From: Diplosphaera chodatii
Lineage: Eukaryota; Chlorophyta; Trebouxiophyceae; Prasiolales; Stichococcaceae
Length of the DNA: 64,000 nucleotides
Assembly: GCA_032358165.1 (NCBI GenBank)
Contig: JAALGY010000004.1
Location: 827,424 to 891,423 of the forward strand
Direction: 5' to 3'
Positions 23,301 through 33,723 of this stretch are shown one piece after another. Positions within the stretch are counted from its first letter, which is position 1. Each line of letters opens with the position of its first letter. Made by a program: the position numbers and the translations under genes. The notes below the pieces were generated by a model. That model was not told the origin of the DNA and ran no database searches. It worked only from the letters and a program-made list of their open reading frames with translations.

Positions 23301-23397
23301 CTTGCATCACGGCATGGCCGCGCCGCACCTGTGTGTTCTTCTTGATCAGCTGGTCCAGGCTGAGGAACAAGCCCGCCGGCGCTGTGCCGTCTTCCAT
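20318..23397 (-). CDS. RGG-rich protein with N-terminal UAP56-binding motif, likely mRNA-export adaptor
   Basis: Nine exons on the minus strand (23397-23329, 23175-23124, 22912-22740, 22485-22414, 22233-22186, 21946-21809, 21290-21185, 21014-20647, 20440-20318) give 382 residues with all phases agreeing. Residues 10-23 (LFLSLDQLIKKNTQ) fit the UAP56-binding motif of ALY/UIF-type export factors (S-L-D-[DE]-[IL]-I-K). An arginine/glycine-rich stretch follows (GRGGFGRKGRGF). A compact middle domain spans exons 4-7, with DDTGDVIVIYHETTIVR, TLNSFNDALGPIGVKV and WLVSDGRSLFRFTDGM. Exon 8 is very Gly-rich, then Gln-rich, then acidic. The end is charged (DPDEMPGDTRSDAARTR). The likely role is bridging spliced mRNA and the UAP56 helicase in the nucleus; this is inferred from the short motif and RGG composition. 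I cannot name the middle domain. Confidence 0.7.
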
Positions 23398-23861
23398 AGT
23401 AATCCAGAATCAGCTCTGACCTGCGCAACCTTGTCGATTCCTGCGTCGAGTCCAACGCTGCCACAGTCTGTGTCGACAAGCTGACTGATCAGGGGTCAAA
23501 GATTCAGTTGCCGTGTCGGTCGCCTTGGAGATTGAGCGCCTCGGTGCTGCGATAGAACAGGGCTTCTGTGCCTCTCAGAAATACAAGGTGTGGAAACTGA
23601 CGAGTGAAGGGTTGCTTGGTACTCGAGCAGATGCATGGTTTCTCCAGCAGATGTTCAGGTAGTCCCTTTACTCTGCATGTACAGGCCGTTGGTGGATGCT
23701 GTCTAAGTGATAGAACGTTTGCAGCAAGGCGTCGCAAGGCGTCGCGAGACGGCGACCCAACTGATGCTGTCTAGTAGTTGCAACGTTGCCTTGCTTGTGT
23801 TCAGTGACGTTTGGCAAACGCAATGCTGAGGTTGCAAAACTGCATTCTGAATGCGGCGCCA
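23398..23861. other. Promoter region upstream of the RGG protein gene
   Basis: Between two minus-strand genes; no coding exon seen. Confidence 0.35.
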
Positions 23862-24916
23862 CTACTTGTCCTGCTTGTCCGGCCTGTTAGGCAGCGCCTC
23901 GCCTGTCTTCTTCAGCACCCGGACCTTGGTGCCATCATCGCCCACCCTGCAGCCGAAACGAGCAGTACGTTGGCGAATGTTCCAAAGCCACCCGCACACA
24001 GTTCCGCACCATGCAGTTGCAGGGACAGCACCGCAGAACGCTAGCATGGTCAGGCACAGCTGACGCTTGCAGGAACTGTTCAGCCTTGTGGGTGATGGCA
24101 GGCTGGAACAGGGTGCTACATTCGAGACCCTGAACCATTATGAGCGCACTTGAAGCTGATGCGCGAGGCGACCTTCTCCTTGGTGGAGTACAGCATCGCG
24201 TTGGAGTGGTGGATGGGCGACTCCCGCTCGCTGATGTTCCCCGGCTCCCCCTCCCGCACCGGCTTGTTGTGCTTCGTCTGCGGCAGCGGGAGGAATAATA
24301 CATTCAGGACCGTGACAAGGCAAGATTGGCACCTGCAGCACGGAGCTTGGCTTGCTGATGTGCAAGCATGAGCGCCCACTGGCGGGCAGTGATTAGCATG
24401 TGCATGGCTGGCCGCCTAACCCTGCCGCTGCACCCCACAGCCGCCGACATGCTGGCAGCATCACACGGGCCTGTCTGCCCTGCGCCGCCTCGGAATGCTG
24501 CCGTCCTGAACAGCTGCCGCTGCCGCCGCCGCCGCCGCCGCTGCCTCTGACAACGGTCATGATACATGAGGGCAGTGCAGGCACGCGCTCACCTTCATGT
24601 TGACGCCCTCCACAACGATCTGCCCCATCTTCGTCACCACCTTGGTGACCTTGCCAACCTTGCCCTTGTCATGGCCGCTGATGACCTTCACGGTGTCGCC
24701 CGTCCGCATCGGCATCGACACCCGCACCGGCTTGCCGTTCTTTGTCAGCTCATAGTGCTCCCAGTCCTTGAGCGGGCCGATCTTGGCTGCCTGGGTGACT
24801 GTGCTGTAGGTGACCGCTATCCTCGGCATGGGCCGAAGGCTGAGCTGCCGTCCGCTGAAGCTGGCATGCCTGCAGCCGAGCGCATGCTGCGGCCCGCAGC
24901 CCAGCAGTGCCGCCAT
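23862..24916 (-). CDS. RPL24: Plastid 50S ribosomal protein L24
   Basis: Three exons on the minus strand (24916-24593, 24277-24150, 23946-23862) give 178 residues. A transit peptide of about 50 residues precedes the mature part. The KOW motif is clear: RTGDTVKVISGHDKGKVGKV, then TKMGQIVVEGVNMK continuing into TKHNKPVREGEPGNIS. The rest follows plastid L24 closely (ESPIHHSNAMLYS, VGDDGTKVRVLKKTGE). L24 is an early assembly protein of the large subunit that binds 23S rRNA. All introns use GT donors. The Met at 24916 (MAALLGCGPQHALGC) gives a plausible plastid transit peptide; an upstream in-frame Met exists at 24994. It shares a 454-bp divergent promoter region with citrate synthase. Confidence 0.95.
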
Positions 24917-25370
24917 AATCCCTGTGAAGTGGCTGCCAGCTGCTTGCAGAACAAGTATCAACCTGCGCTGCACAACCCCTGGACAGCACCGCAAAGGCCT
25001 GTACTAGCGTTCGCAGCAGGCTATGTACGCGGTAGCAGCGTCGTCGCAGGATCCGAAACGAAGTTTGCCAAGCCAGACGCCTCCTGGCTTGCTGGCTATC
25101 ACCGTCGTGCAGGGTTTGGACACCGTAATCTACGATGGCGTAGCTGCTGGCAGCAGGACGTCCGTTCGTGCTTCCATCTGCCCGGTAGCGATCATTGCGC
25201 AAATTGCCGTGCACGCACAGTTTGCCAGACAGTGATATTGGACATGCAACCTACAAAGGCTCAGTGAGACATACGCCCCCCGTTGGCCCTGCTGCCGCGC
25301 CATCTTGGTGTGATCTGACCATTCACACAGTGGTTTTAGGGCGCGTTGCGTTGTAGTAGGTGCAGCCAAG
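24917..25370. promoter_or_regulatory. Divergent promoter region RPL24 / citrate synthase
   Basis: 454 bp between two start codons. A TTTTAGGG motif (telo-box-like) lies about 40 bp before the citrate synthase ATG; telo-boxes are known promoter elements of plant translation and housekeeping genes, but a single match is weak evidence. Confidence 0.35.
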
Positions 25371-28300
25371 ATGCGGGCCTCGGGCCTGGCGCGCCTGGCC
25401 GGACTAGGGAGTAGGCTGCTACAGGGCGCAGGAAAGGATGCCGGGCGGGCCATGTCGACATCCTCAACCGATCTGACCGCCGTGCTGTCTGATAAGATCC
25501 CGGAACAACAGGCGAGCGACCAAGCCACTGGATCACCGCCAGAAGTTGGTCAAGAGCCACATCGCCACATCGAGATCACTCAACAATGCTGCACTGACGC
25601 GTTTGATCGCTTATATTGCTGCACCTATATGCACCAACAAGTAGGAGCTAAGTTGCGCTGCCCAGTCAGCTCCGCATAGTCTGCGGCGACGACGGTCCAG
25701 TGCTGCCCTACAGGACCGTCTGAAGAAGCTGCGGGCGTCAAAGGGCAGCTCGGAGCTGGGCAAGGTGACGGTGGGCATGGCGATCGGCGGCATGCGCGGC
25801 ATCCCGGTGACTACTCTTCACAGCAGCCCCAGATGATGTCGTTAGTCACCCGAGCTCAGTGATGTCACAGGAGAGAGCTGGTGTTGCTGTTCCCCTGCAC
25901 GGAGGTGCTGCTGTGATCAGCGGGCATGCTGTCATGCTGCAGGGCCTGCTGTGGGAGACGTCGCTGCTGGATGCAGAGGAGGGCATCCGCTTCCGCGGCT
26001 ACAGCATCCCCGAGCTGCAGGTGCCGACTCCTATTGTCCTTCACTCCGCATGCTGGCATGTGCTTACATACGCGAAGCACACCTGCCACAGTCCACATGG
26101 CAGCACCACAGTCAACGGGCGGCTGTTCAGCTGCCGTGCCGGCAGAGCAGCTGCACTCGGACGGCCACTGTGCGGCGCTCCTATTAGAGCATGGGTGATC
26201 AGCACGCGGTCGCACACAAGTACTGACCTGTAACGTCACCATGTGCCAATTTTGATGGTGCGGTCTGCACATCCTGCAGGAGAAGCTGCCGGCGGCGAAG
26301 CAGGGCGGCGAGCCGCTGCCTGAGGGCCTGATGTGGCTGCTGCTCACCGGCGACGTGCGCTGCTCATCCCTATGTTGTCCGCAGCACAGCGCAGAGCCTG
26401 CAGTTCTGAGCCTGCAGCTCAATGTGGAGTGGCAGGTTGCAGGGACGCTGCGCAGCACTCGCTGACTGATAGACGCACATGCTGTCTGCCAGCACAGCGT
26501 GCAGCTCCGGCGGCGCACATCGCACCAGCTGCACGCTGTGCCGCTCTGGCCCTCGGCTGCTGCCAGGATACATGCATGTGTCATGCTCGGCCACACAACG
26601 TGTGCTGCGGACGTACCATCGGTGCCACTGGCCGCAGATCCCCAGCGCGGAGCAGGTCGCGGAGCTCAGCGGGGAGCTGCGGTCGCGGGCGGAGCTGCCC
26701 AGCCATGTCACGCGCGTGCTGCGGGAGCTGCCGCCGGGCACGCACCCCATGACCCAGCTGTCCATCGCCGTGCTGGCGCTGCAGGTGCGCCCGCAGATGC
26801 AGCTTCGGCAGGCCTCAGGCTCATCCTGTGCTGTCACCTGGTGGGCGCGAGTCGCTCGGCTGCAGAGTTGGGGATGGTATGCACGCCTCACGCTGTCAGA
26901 TGGAGCTGTGCAGCGAGTGTGCAGGGACTCGGTGCCTGTGCATGACGCAACCTTGGACTTGCATATGTTCTCTTTGGTTCGTGATCAACGGACGTAAACA
27001 CCTGTTCACAAGCACAGTGCACCTGTTCACGGCAGAAGGTCATGCTCGCTGCAGCCGACCAGCAAGTTCGCGGCGGCCTACTCCAAGGGCACCCGCAAGA
27101 CGGAGTACTGGCGCCCCGTGCTGGAGGACTCGCTGAACCTCATCGCCAAGCTGCCCGGCATCGCGGCCCACATCTACAGGTGCGGTAGGGTTGAGGTTGC
27201 CTGAGCCAAGGGCTAACTTCCGATGGCGTGCGCATCAGCAGCGGGGTGCTGTGCTGCTGCAGGGTTGTTGAAGGAGCGCTGCTGCTGGTAGCAGGCAGTG
27301 GCTGACTCGCTTTGAGGCAGGAGCTGGCTCCCTACAGGCGCGAAGCTGGCCGCCTGAGAGCTGTTCATCAGCTGTGCAGGTCGACGTACAAGTCGGATGA
27401 GGCGCGGCCGGCGGAGGCGTCCCTCGACTGGGCCGCCAACCTGTCGCACATGATGGGTGCGTAGCTGTGGTCGGGCACCTCTCCTTGGTTTCTCGAGTGC
27501 ACGCCCCAGCACTGACGACACGCATGCGATGCGCCAACCAGCCCAAGCGTCAGCACCCGACCTGCACGGTGCTGAGGAGCAGCACGTTGCCTCTGACGCG
27601 CAGGCTTCGAGGACGAGGGTGCCAAGGAGATGATGCGGCTGTACCAGACCATCCACACCGACCACGAGGTGTGACCCTGTACTGCGTGTGCTTGTTTGCT
27701 GCTGCGACGTGGCAGTGCTATGTACAGGTGCTGCTGCCACCAAAGCCCGCCCTGCATATGCGCTTTACTGCCTCGTGGCTGGATCGACCTTTGCCGCCCA
27801 TGCTGCCGACAGCAGCCGCTTCTTCTGATCCACGGCGCCGTGCTGCTGCCCCAGGGCGGCAACGTGAGCGCGCACGCGACGCACCTGGTGGGCTCCGCGC
27901 TGAGCGACCCATACTACAGCTTCTCCGCGGGGCTCAACGGCCTGGCGGGCCCGCTGCACGGTCTGGCCAACCAGGAGGTGCTGCGCTGGCTGATGGACGT
28001 GAAGCAGGAGGTGCGCAACCCAGCCTAAACCCTAAACCCTAAACACTAAAGGAATGCTGACTGTGTCACAGCGAGCCCAGCGTCCACCTTGGATGCGTGT
28101 CTGCCACGCGATCGAGAGTGCAGACGCGGTCCTCCCGTTTTCGGCGTTGCGGCTGGCACGGAGCAGCAGCTGCAGCACACGTGGCAGGCCTGTACCTGCC
28201 CTGGAGCACAGTGTCTGCAGCTGGGTGTCGCCCGCCTCGATGTTCACGAATGGCTTCGGAGGTCGCAGTCAGCTCTTGGCCATGGTTTTGACATGGTGAT

Positions 28301-29031
28301 GCACAGCTGCCAGCTTCTCCGGCTGCTGCTGATGTGCGGCATCAAGGTCGAGCCCTCCCATGAGCTGTCTGCACCCACTGATGCAGATCCCCTGCATCAT
28401 CCACACCTACTGCTGCTGACTGCACAGCAGTGTCGTCACCAGACACAGCAACAGCGGCCCAGCTGCTACCCAGGCACTGCTGCCAGTGCCAGCGGCAGCA
28501 GCCTCGTGCTGGGTCCGAGCAGCAGGCCATTGTCAGGCAGACTCTGCCTGTGTCAGTTTTATATGCCAATGGACACGTGGCTCGTCTGCTGTGCAGCTGG
28601 GCGACGACCCCAGCAAGGAGGACGTCAAGGCGTTCACCGAGAAGACGCTGTCCAGCGGCAAGGTCGTGCCCGGCTTCGGCCACGCGGTGCTGCGGAAGAC
28701 GGATCCGCGGTACATGGCGCAGCGCGACTTTGCGCAGAAGCACCTGCCGGACTACCCGCTGTTCAAGCTGGTGTCGCTGTTCTACGAGGTGGTGCCGCCC
28801 GTGCTGCAGGCCGGCGGCAAGGTGAAGAACCCATGGCCCAATGTGGACGCGCACTCGGGGGTGCTGCTGCAGCACTACGGCATGACGGAGTCCAACTTCT
28901 ACACCGTGCTGTTCGGCGTGTCGCGCGCCATCGGCGTGCTGTCCCAGGGGGTGTGGAGCCGCGCGCTGGGGCTGCCAATCGAGAGACCAAAGAGCATGAC
29001 GATGGACTGGATCGAGAAGAATGTCAATTGA
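25371..29031 (+). CDS. CS: Mitochondrial citrate synthase
   Basis: Ten exons (25371-25511, 25714-25806, 25943-26020, 26280-26354, 26638-26784, 27055-27179, 27380-27456, 27604-27668, 27855-28010, 28597-29031) give 463 residues, close to animal and yeast mitochondrial enzymes. It condenses oxaloacetate and acetyl-CoA into citrate. The N-terminus is an Arg-rich mitochondrial presequence ([17 protein letters not shown]). Family landmarks are [17 protein letters not shown] and [15 protein letters not shown]. The three catalytic residues are all present, in [31 protein letters not shown] and [13 protein letters not shown]. The end, [15 protein letters not shown], is typical of the mitochondrial/eukaryotic form rather than the peroxisomal plant form. 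Intron 1 has a GC donor (CAACAG/GCGAGC). Intron 9 begins with telomere-like repeats 14 bp after the donor. Confidence 0.97.
28024..28050. repeat. Interstitial telomere-type repeat (CCCTAAA)n
   Basis: About four copies of the plant/Chlorella-type 7-mer, CCTAAA-CCCTAAA-CCCTAAA-CACTAAA. It lies within citrate synthase intron 9, just inside the 5' splice site. Confidence 0.9.
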
Positions 29032-29524
29032 GCAGCAGTAAAGGCGCAGTCAGATGGCGTCTCGGCAGCCTGCACCGGTCTTCGGTCTGTTCCATAGCTG
29101 GGTTTGCAGGGTAATGCGAGTGTCGAACCGCTTTGATGCCAATAGTGTGTGAGCATTGCTCACAAGTTTGTGCGTGCCAGGAGCTGCCTCGAGAGCATGT
29201 AGCTGGCAGCGGTTGCGCATGCCCCATCCAGTATGTTACTGCTAGGAACAGGCCACTCACGATGCTTTGGGGTCAGCATGTCAAATAACCAGTCTGGCAC
29301 TACTGCCCAAGGGTGCCTCCTACTGATAGCGACAACTGCAACGACCCTCCTGCAAAACACGTACAGCTCAACCCACCTACTGTATGGTGTGTGTGCAGTA
29401 GCTGGAACATCAGGGCTGACTAGCTTTCTCACGCAGGAACACACATACATTCGTTCGGTGCCGCATTTGGGTCACCCAACCGGACTGCAGGGGACTCAAA
29501 GGTCTTGAAGCCCTGGTTGTGCGG
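29032..29524. other. Convergent intergenic region
   Basis: Between the 3' ends of citrate synthase (+) and OMA1 (-). Nothing coding seen. Confidence 0.4.
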
Positions 29525-32500
29525 CTAGAACATGCCGAAGAAGCTCTGCTGCCGCGCGCCACATTCGGACTTCTCCCACCACAGCCGCGCCTGCAGTCAC
29601 ATGTGCATGGTCGCTGCCCACCACAGGGTGCACAAGCCGACATGGCAGCGGTGTCATGTTACTCTGCTGCACTACATCGTTGGCAACAGCCTGAACCCCT
29701 GCTTGCAACCCTCACCTCGGGCTCATGGGCCTCGATGGCCTGCACCCGTGCATCCGACATCGGGTGCGTCCGCAGCATCGCCGGCACCCTGCCACCCGTC
29801 ATCTGCTTCTCGATGGCCCCCAGCCTCGTGAACACCTGCCGCACAAGACAGACTGCCAGTCAAGCTCAAGGCTCAGGTACCCAGGCAGTACCTGCATGAA
29901 AATAAAGTAGTAAGCGCTGCTGCATATGGCACAGCGACATCACATCGACAGCCTCAAGCGCCATTCCTTGTGGGTCAGCAGCTCTGCACTGGCCATGCCG
30001 CGTACGATGCAGAGCTGGCTGCAGTCAGTAAAGCCCATGCATATGTGCTGCTGGGTCAGCGCTGCCAGTGTTGTCCGTGGGAAGCATTACTATCTCGGTA
30101 TACAATACACTGCATCTATGTGAGCGCTGCTGACGGCCCACTGCTTGCCGGTGGCGGGGTCGTAAACCCTAGAACCTGGACCCCACCTGCTTGCCGGCGG
30201 CGGGGTCGTAGCAGGCGCGCGCCGCCAGGTCCATGCCCACCCTGTCCGCCTCCAGCTCCTGCTTCCTGCATCCCCAGAGCCCACGCAGCGGTCAGCTCAG
30301 ATCAGACCAGCCCTGCACCAGCTGGCGCAGATGTCACATCGCCCTAGCAGTCCCCCGCGCCGAACAACCGTCAACAGAGTCGTCCAGAGCAGCGCATGGC
30401 CTGGTCAGGCGTGCAACCGATCCGGCGCCTGGAGTGGGGCAGCGAGAAGGCGAGGGCGAACAGGTCCTGCGGCAGCCCGAAGCCCAGCGCCGCGTAGAAC
30501 AGCAGCTGGAAGGCCGCGATCCAGGACTGCTCCGTCACCCTCTCCGCCTGCACCGCGCAGCGCCCGTCAGCACGAGGATCTGAACCGTGGTGCGGTAGGC
30601 AATTTAGCACGATGCACTAGCATGGCGCAGGCTTACGTAGGCGGCAGGACCAACGATGCTGGCACAAATACGCATAGACCTCTGCAGGCAGCATCAGGGA
30701 GGTGCTGCCTCACAGTGGACAATGCGCTCGCTGCTCAGCATGCAAGCAGCACATTCCTGCTTCGATGGAGAGCGGAAAATAGTGCAAAGTCTGCAAAGTG
30801 TCACCGCATGCCGTGACAGCACGTGCGCGGTTTCGTGCGCCAGCACAGTCGCCAGCTCGTCATCCGTCCGGCAGATCTCCAGCATCGGCGCATACACCAC
30901 CACCTGCACAGCGGAGATAGGCAGCATCAGCAGCGGTCGTGTGTGCAAGCCAGGTGCATCATGGCATCTGGTGCAGCGCTGACAACACGAGCACTGCCCA
31001 GCAGCACAGGGAACTGCTGTCAGCAGGGTGACACCAGCAGAGCCTGCCACAGGCGAAGGTGGCACCATCACTACAGCCCTGCAAAGGGTGTCAGCAATGA
31101 CAGCTGCTGATGTTGGGGTGGCGTCACCTTGCCGCCGGGCACAACGAAGGCGTTGACCTCCTTCGTTTTGATCACCGCGAACTCCCAGTTGAGGTCCTGC
31201 GGCATCAGTCCGACAGGCCATCATCAGGAGCCTAGTCATTCGGGTCAAGTGCCTATGCCCAGTGGCAGGCCCGCCAGGGGTCAGTGTCCCTCAGCTTTGG
31301 CCGCATGCCGAGACACTGTGCCAAAAGGCGCTGGTAACATGGCTGGTAGTGGCACGATGAACATTCCCATTCGTTGCTGTTGCTGCTGTCATGCTGAGCC
31401 TGCACCGAGAGCGCATGCACCCAGCACCAGTTTGTACGACATGTTGCAGGGTGCCGCGCCTCGCCTTCATGTGCTGCTGGTAGCCGCCGCCGGTGCCGTC
31501 GCCCGCCACCGCCGCGACCCGCCGCCCGATGCGCTCTACCCGCTGCTGCGCGGGGTGGCCCCGCGGCACGACCTGCCCCTTCTTCTGTGCCTCCGCCAAC
31601 ACCTTCGGCGCCAGCGGTGTTGGTCAAGAGTGTTCTGGTGCTGATGCTGTGAAGTTCGCTGCGCGCTGCCGCTCGGCACGACGTGCCTCACCCCCTCTGC
31701 GTGCTGCCCCTGTGGCTGCGACCCCTTAACCCCACAATGCAGGATGTCTGCCCCTACTGACACCCCTGAATCTTGATGGATTGATGAATGCAGCTGCAGG
31801 GAATGCGTGGCTCCTGATCTCGCCATGCTGCCCCGCTGCAGCGCTGACTGCGCTGCCCACTCGCTGCACTCTGACTGCGGGTGCCGTGCAGCAGCACTCG
31901 CCTGCTTGAAGGTGGCCTCCCCCATGGCCTGCTCCGCGGCGGCGCTCAGCAGGATCGCGTGCTTGCGGTGCGTGTACGGTATCTCCTGCCGCGACCACCT
32001 GCGTGGGAGCGCCCGGCTTTTAGCCAGGCAGAGCCGTTGCTCAGGGGTGGCACAGCGATTGGACCAGTGAACCATGCAGGCTTGAGCTGCAGGACGTGAC
32101 CCTCATCCCGTGGACATTCGTGCCGCTTGCCCAGAGCTGCCCACCGCTGCCCGCACTTCACGCTGTGCAGGATCTGAGTAGATTATGACTCCGAGACGCA
32201 CCACCACACGCCGACGACCACGCCGCCCACCACCACCCACGTCTGCCCGCTGACCTGCGTGATGACGCGTGCACCGGTGCTGGGCGGTCGGAAGTGCTGG
32301 TACCCCCTGTAGTGCACGGGGAAATGTGGTGTATGCTGGCGAGCAGCTTCTGGGTTCGGGAACACGCTGCCACAGGCTCAGTGTCAAGGGTGCAACACTG
32401 CAGCTGTGTCCAGCATTGCGCAGCCCGCTGCTCTGCCGAATTTTGATTGCTGCTCAGTGCTGCAGATGCATGTGCATGTCAGCTGAGACCGTGTGCTGGC

Positions 32501-32965
32501 CTAGGAGCCGCGTGCAGTGGTTCGACAGCAAGCAGGGTTTCAGTGTGAAGACCAAAGCCCTCGCTGCCATGAGAACAGCTGCAGGCGTCTGATGCTGGTG
32601 GCTTGTCGTGCAGAGACAGAGCAAGCAAAGCCACCAGCTCGCTGCTATACACAACCCGTGTGATACGTCTCTATTGCCTCGTGCAATGCAGCATTGCGGC
32701 TGGCGGAGCATTATAACGCCTCATGCGCACAACTGCATCGCCACTCTCAGGCCAAACCGTTGCACCTGCTGTCAGAGTGCCACCCGCCATGCTGGCGCCG
32801 CAGCTGCTGGAAGCCCTGCTGCCAGAGCTTGCATCGGGCCTGCTGCCGGACTGCAGCTGCGCCTGCAAGGATCTCGCTGATGGCTGCCGTGTCTGCTGCT
32901 CTGCATCCTGCCTGCTGCGCCGAAAAGCCCGCCCGCAGCAGGGTGACCGCACGTCTCCTCAGCAT
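29525..32965 (-). CDS. OMA1: OMA1-type mitochondrial M48 zinc metalloprotease
   Basis: Ten exons on the minus strand (32965-32784, 32306-32202, 31998-31902, 31602-31465, 31196-31128, 30903-30805, 30547-30429, 30265-30187, 29835-29716, 29590-29525) give 357 residues with all phases agreeing. OMA1 is an inner-membrane quality-control protease that cleaves stressed or misassembled proteins, including OPA1 in animals. Seen here: a basic mitochondrial presequence (MLRRRAVTLLRAGF); a membrane segment (TWVVVGGVVVGVWW); IPYTHRKHAILLS and EVNAFVVPGGK, typical of OMA1; the zinc motif LAHETAHVLSRH (HExxH); a second hydrophobic patch; the third ligand in RKQELEADRVGMD; and the conserved LRTHPMSDARVQAI. 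Introns 3, 4 and 7 have GC donors; the protein joins are family-like across all three. Intron 8 carries a copy of the exon 8 end. Confidence 0.93.
30137..30164 (-). repeat. Copy of OMA1 exon 8 end, with donor, inside intron 8
   Basis: On the minus strand the segment repeats the codons for YDP-(A/T)-GKQ and the first bases of the intron (original 30181-30210), with one substitution and a one-base deletion at the donor. The spacer between original and copy includes TAGGGTTTA (30161-30169 region), a telomere-repeat-like string. Confidence 0.85.
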
Positions 32966-33723
32966 GGCTGAGGGTCGACTGCAGCCTTGACAGGCGCAAG
33001 AGTCTCACGCTGCAGTAGGCCTGTGCTGAAGACCACTTCAAGGCGCAGCTGACCACTCAGTCCGACAAACTCAAGCAATGGAATGTCATGTGCACAAACA
33101 TGCAGAATTCGCAATGGGAAAGCAGCTGCATGTTGCAGAGGCGCGCAGCCGAGGCGTCCGGACACGAGGTCCAGCTGTGAGTCTGCAACTGGATGCTGAT
33201 ATGCTGTAATGGCTGCACTTGCACGTTGGTCCGCTGCTCCCCTTTGTCTGACATGGCAGGAACCTGTCTGACAAGTCGTTTCCGAGAAACACCTGCCGGC
33301 TCGCTTGTCTGCAGGCTCCTGATCAGCCGTGTAAGCGATGCTATGTAGTCGCCTTGCAGTTCAGTTGTGCACTCCATTCCTCCAGCAGGTATCGAATAGC
33401 ATTGTCAGCTGCTGGTCGGTCCTGCCTTTGTGCAGCCAGGACTGCCTGCTACGTGCGCTGGTGAACATACCATCGAGATCTTGCAGCCGACGTAGGCTGT
33501 GTCGACGAGGACACTGCTCTGCCCCGTTCCAAGGTAAATGCGCTGGCTGCTGCAGTCGTGCCTGCATGGTCACCAGAGGGCATGCACAGGCCCAGATTGT
33601 ATATAAGACACAGTCTCATGGCATGTGGCTCAACTGCACCATCAGTTGCGGCGTCCTGAAAGCATGCAGCGAATCCACTCATGGTACTCTGCGCGCGCAT
33701 GTACAGACGTCAAAGGCTACAGC
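32966..33723. promoter_or_regulatory. Divergent region OMA1 / membrane protein gene, with TATA element
   Basis: TATATAAG at 33600-33607 lies 117 bp before the plus-strand ATG at 33724 and is the best TATA box in this part of the window. No exon was supported in the remaining sequence. Confidence 0.45.

Noticed and set aside
28089..29114. A 341-codon plus-strand open frame over citrate synthase exon 10
   Set aside because: It is an out-of-frame shadow of the highly GC-rich last exon.
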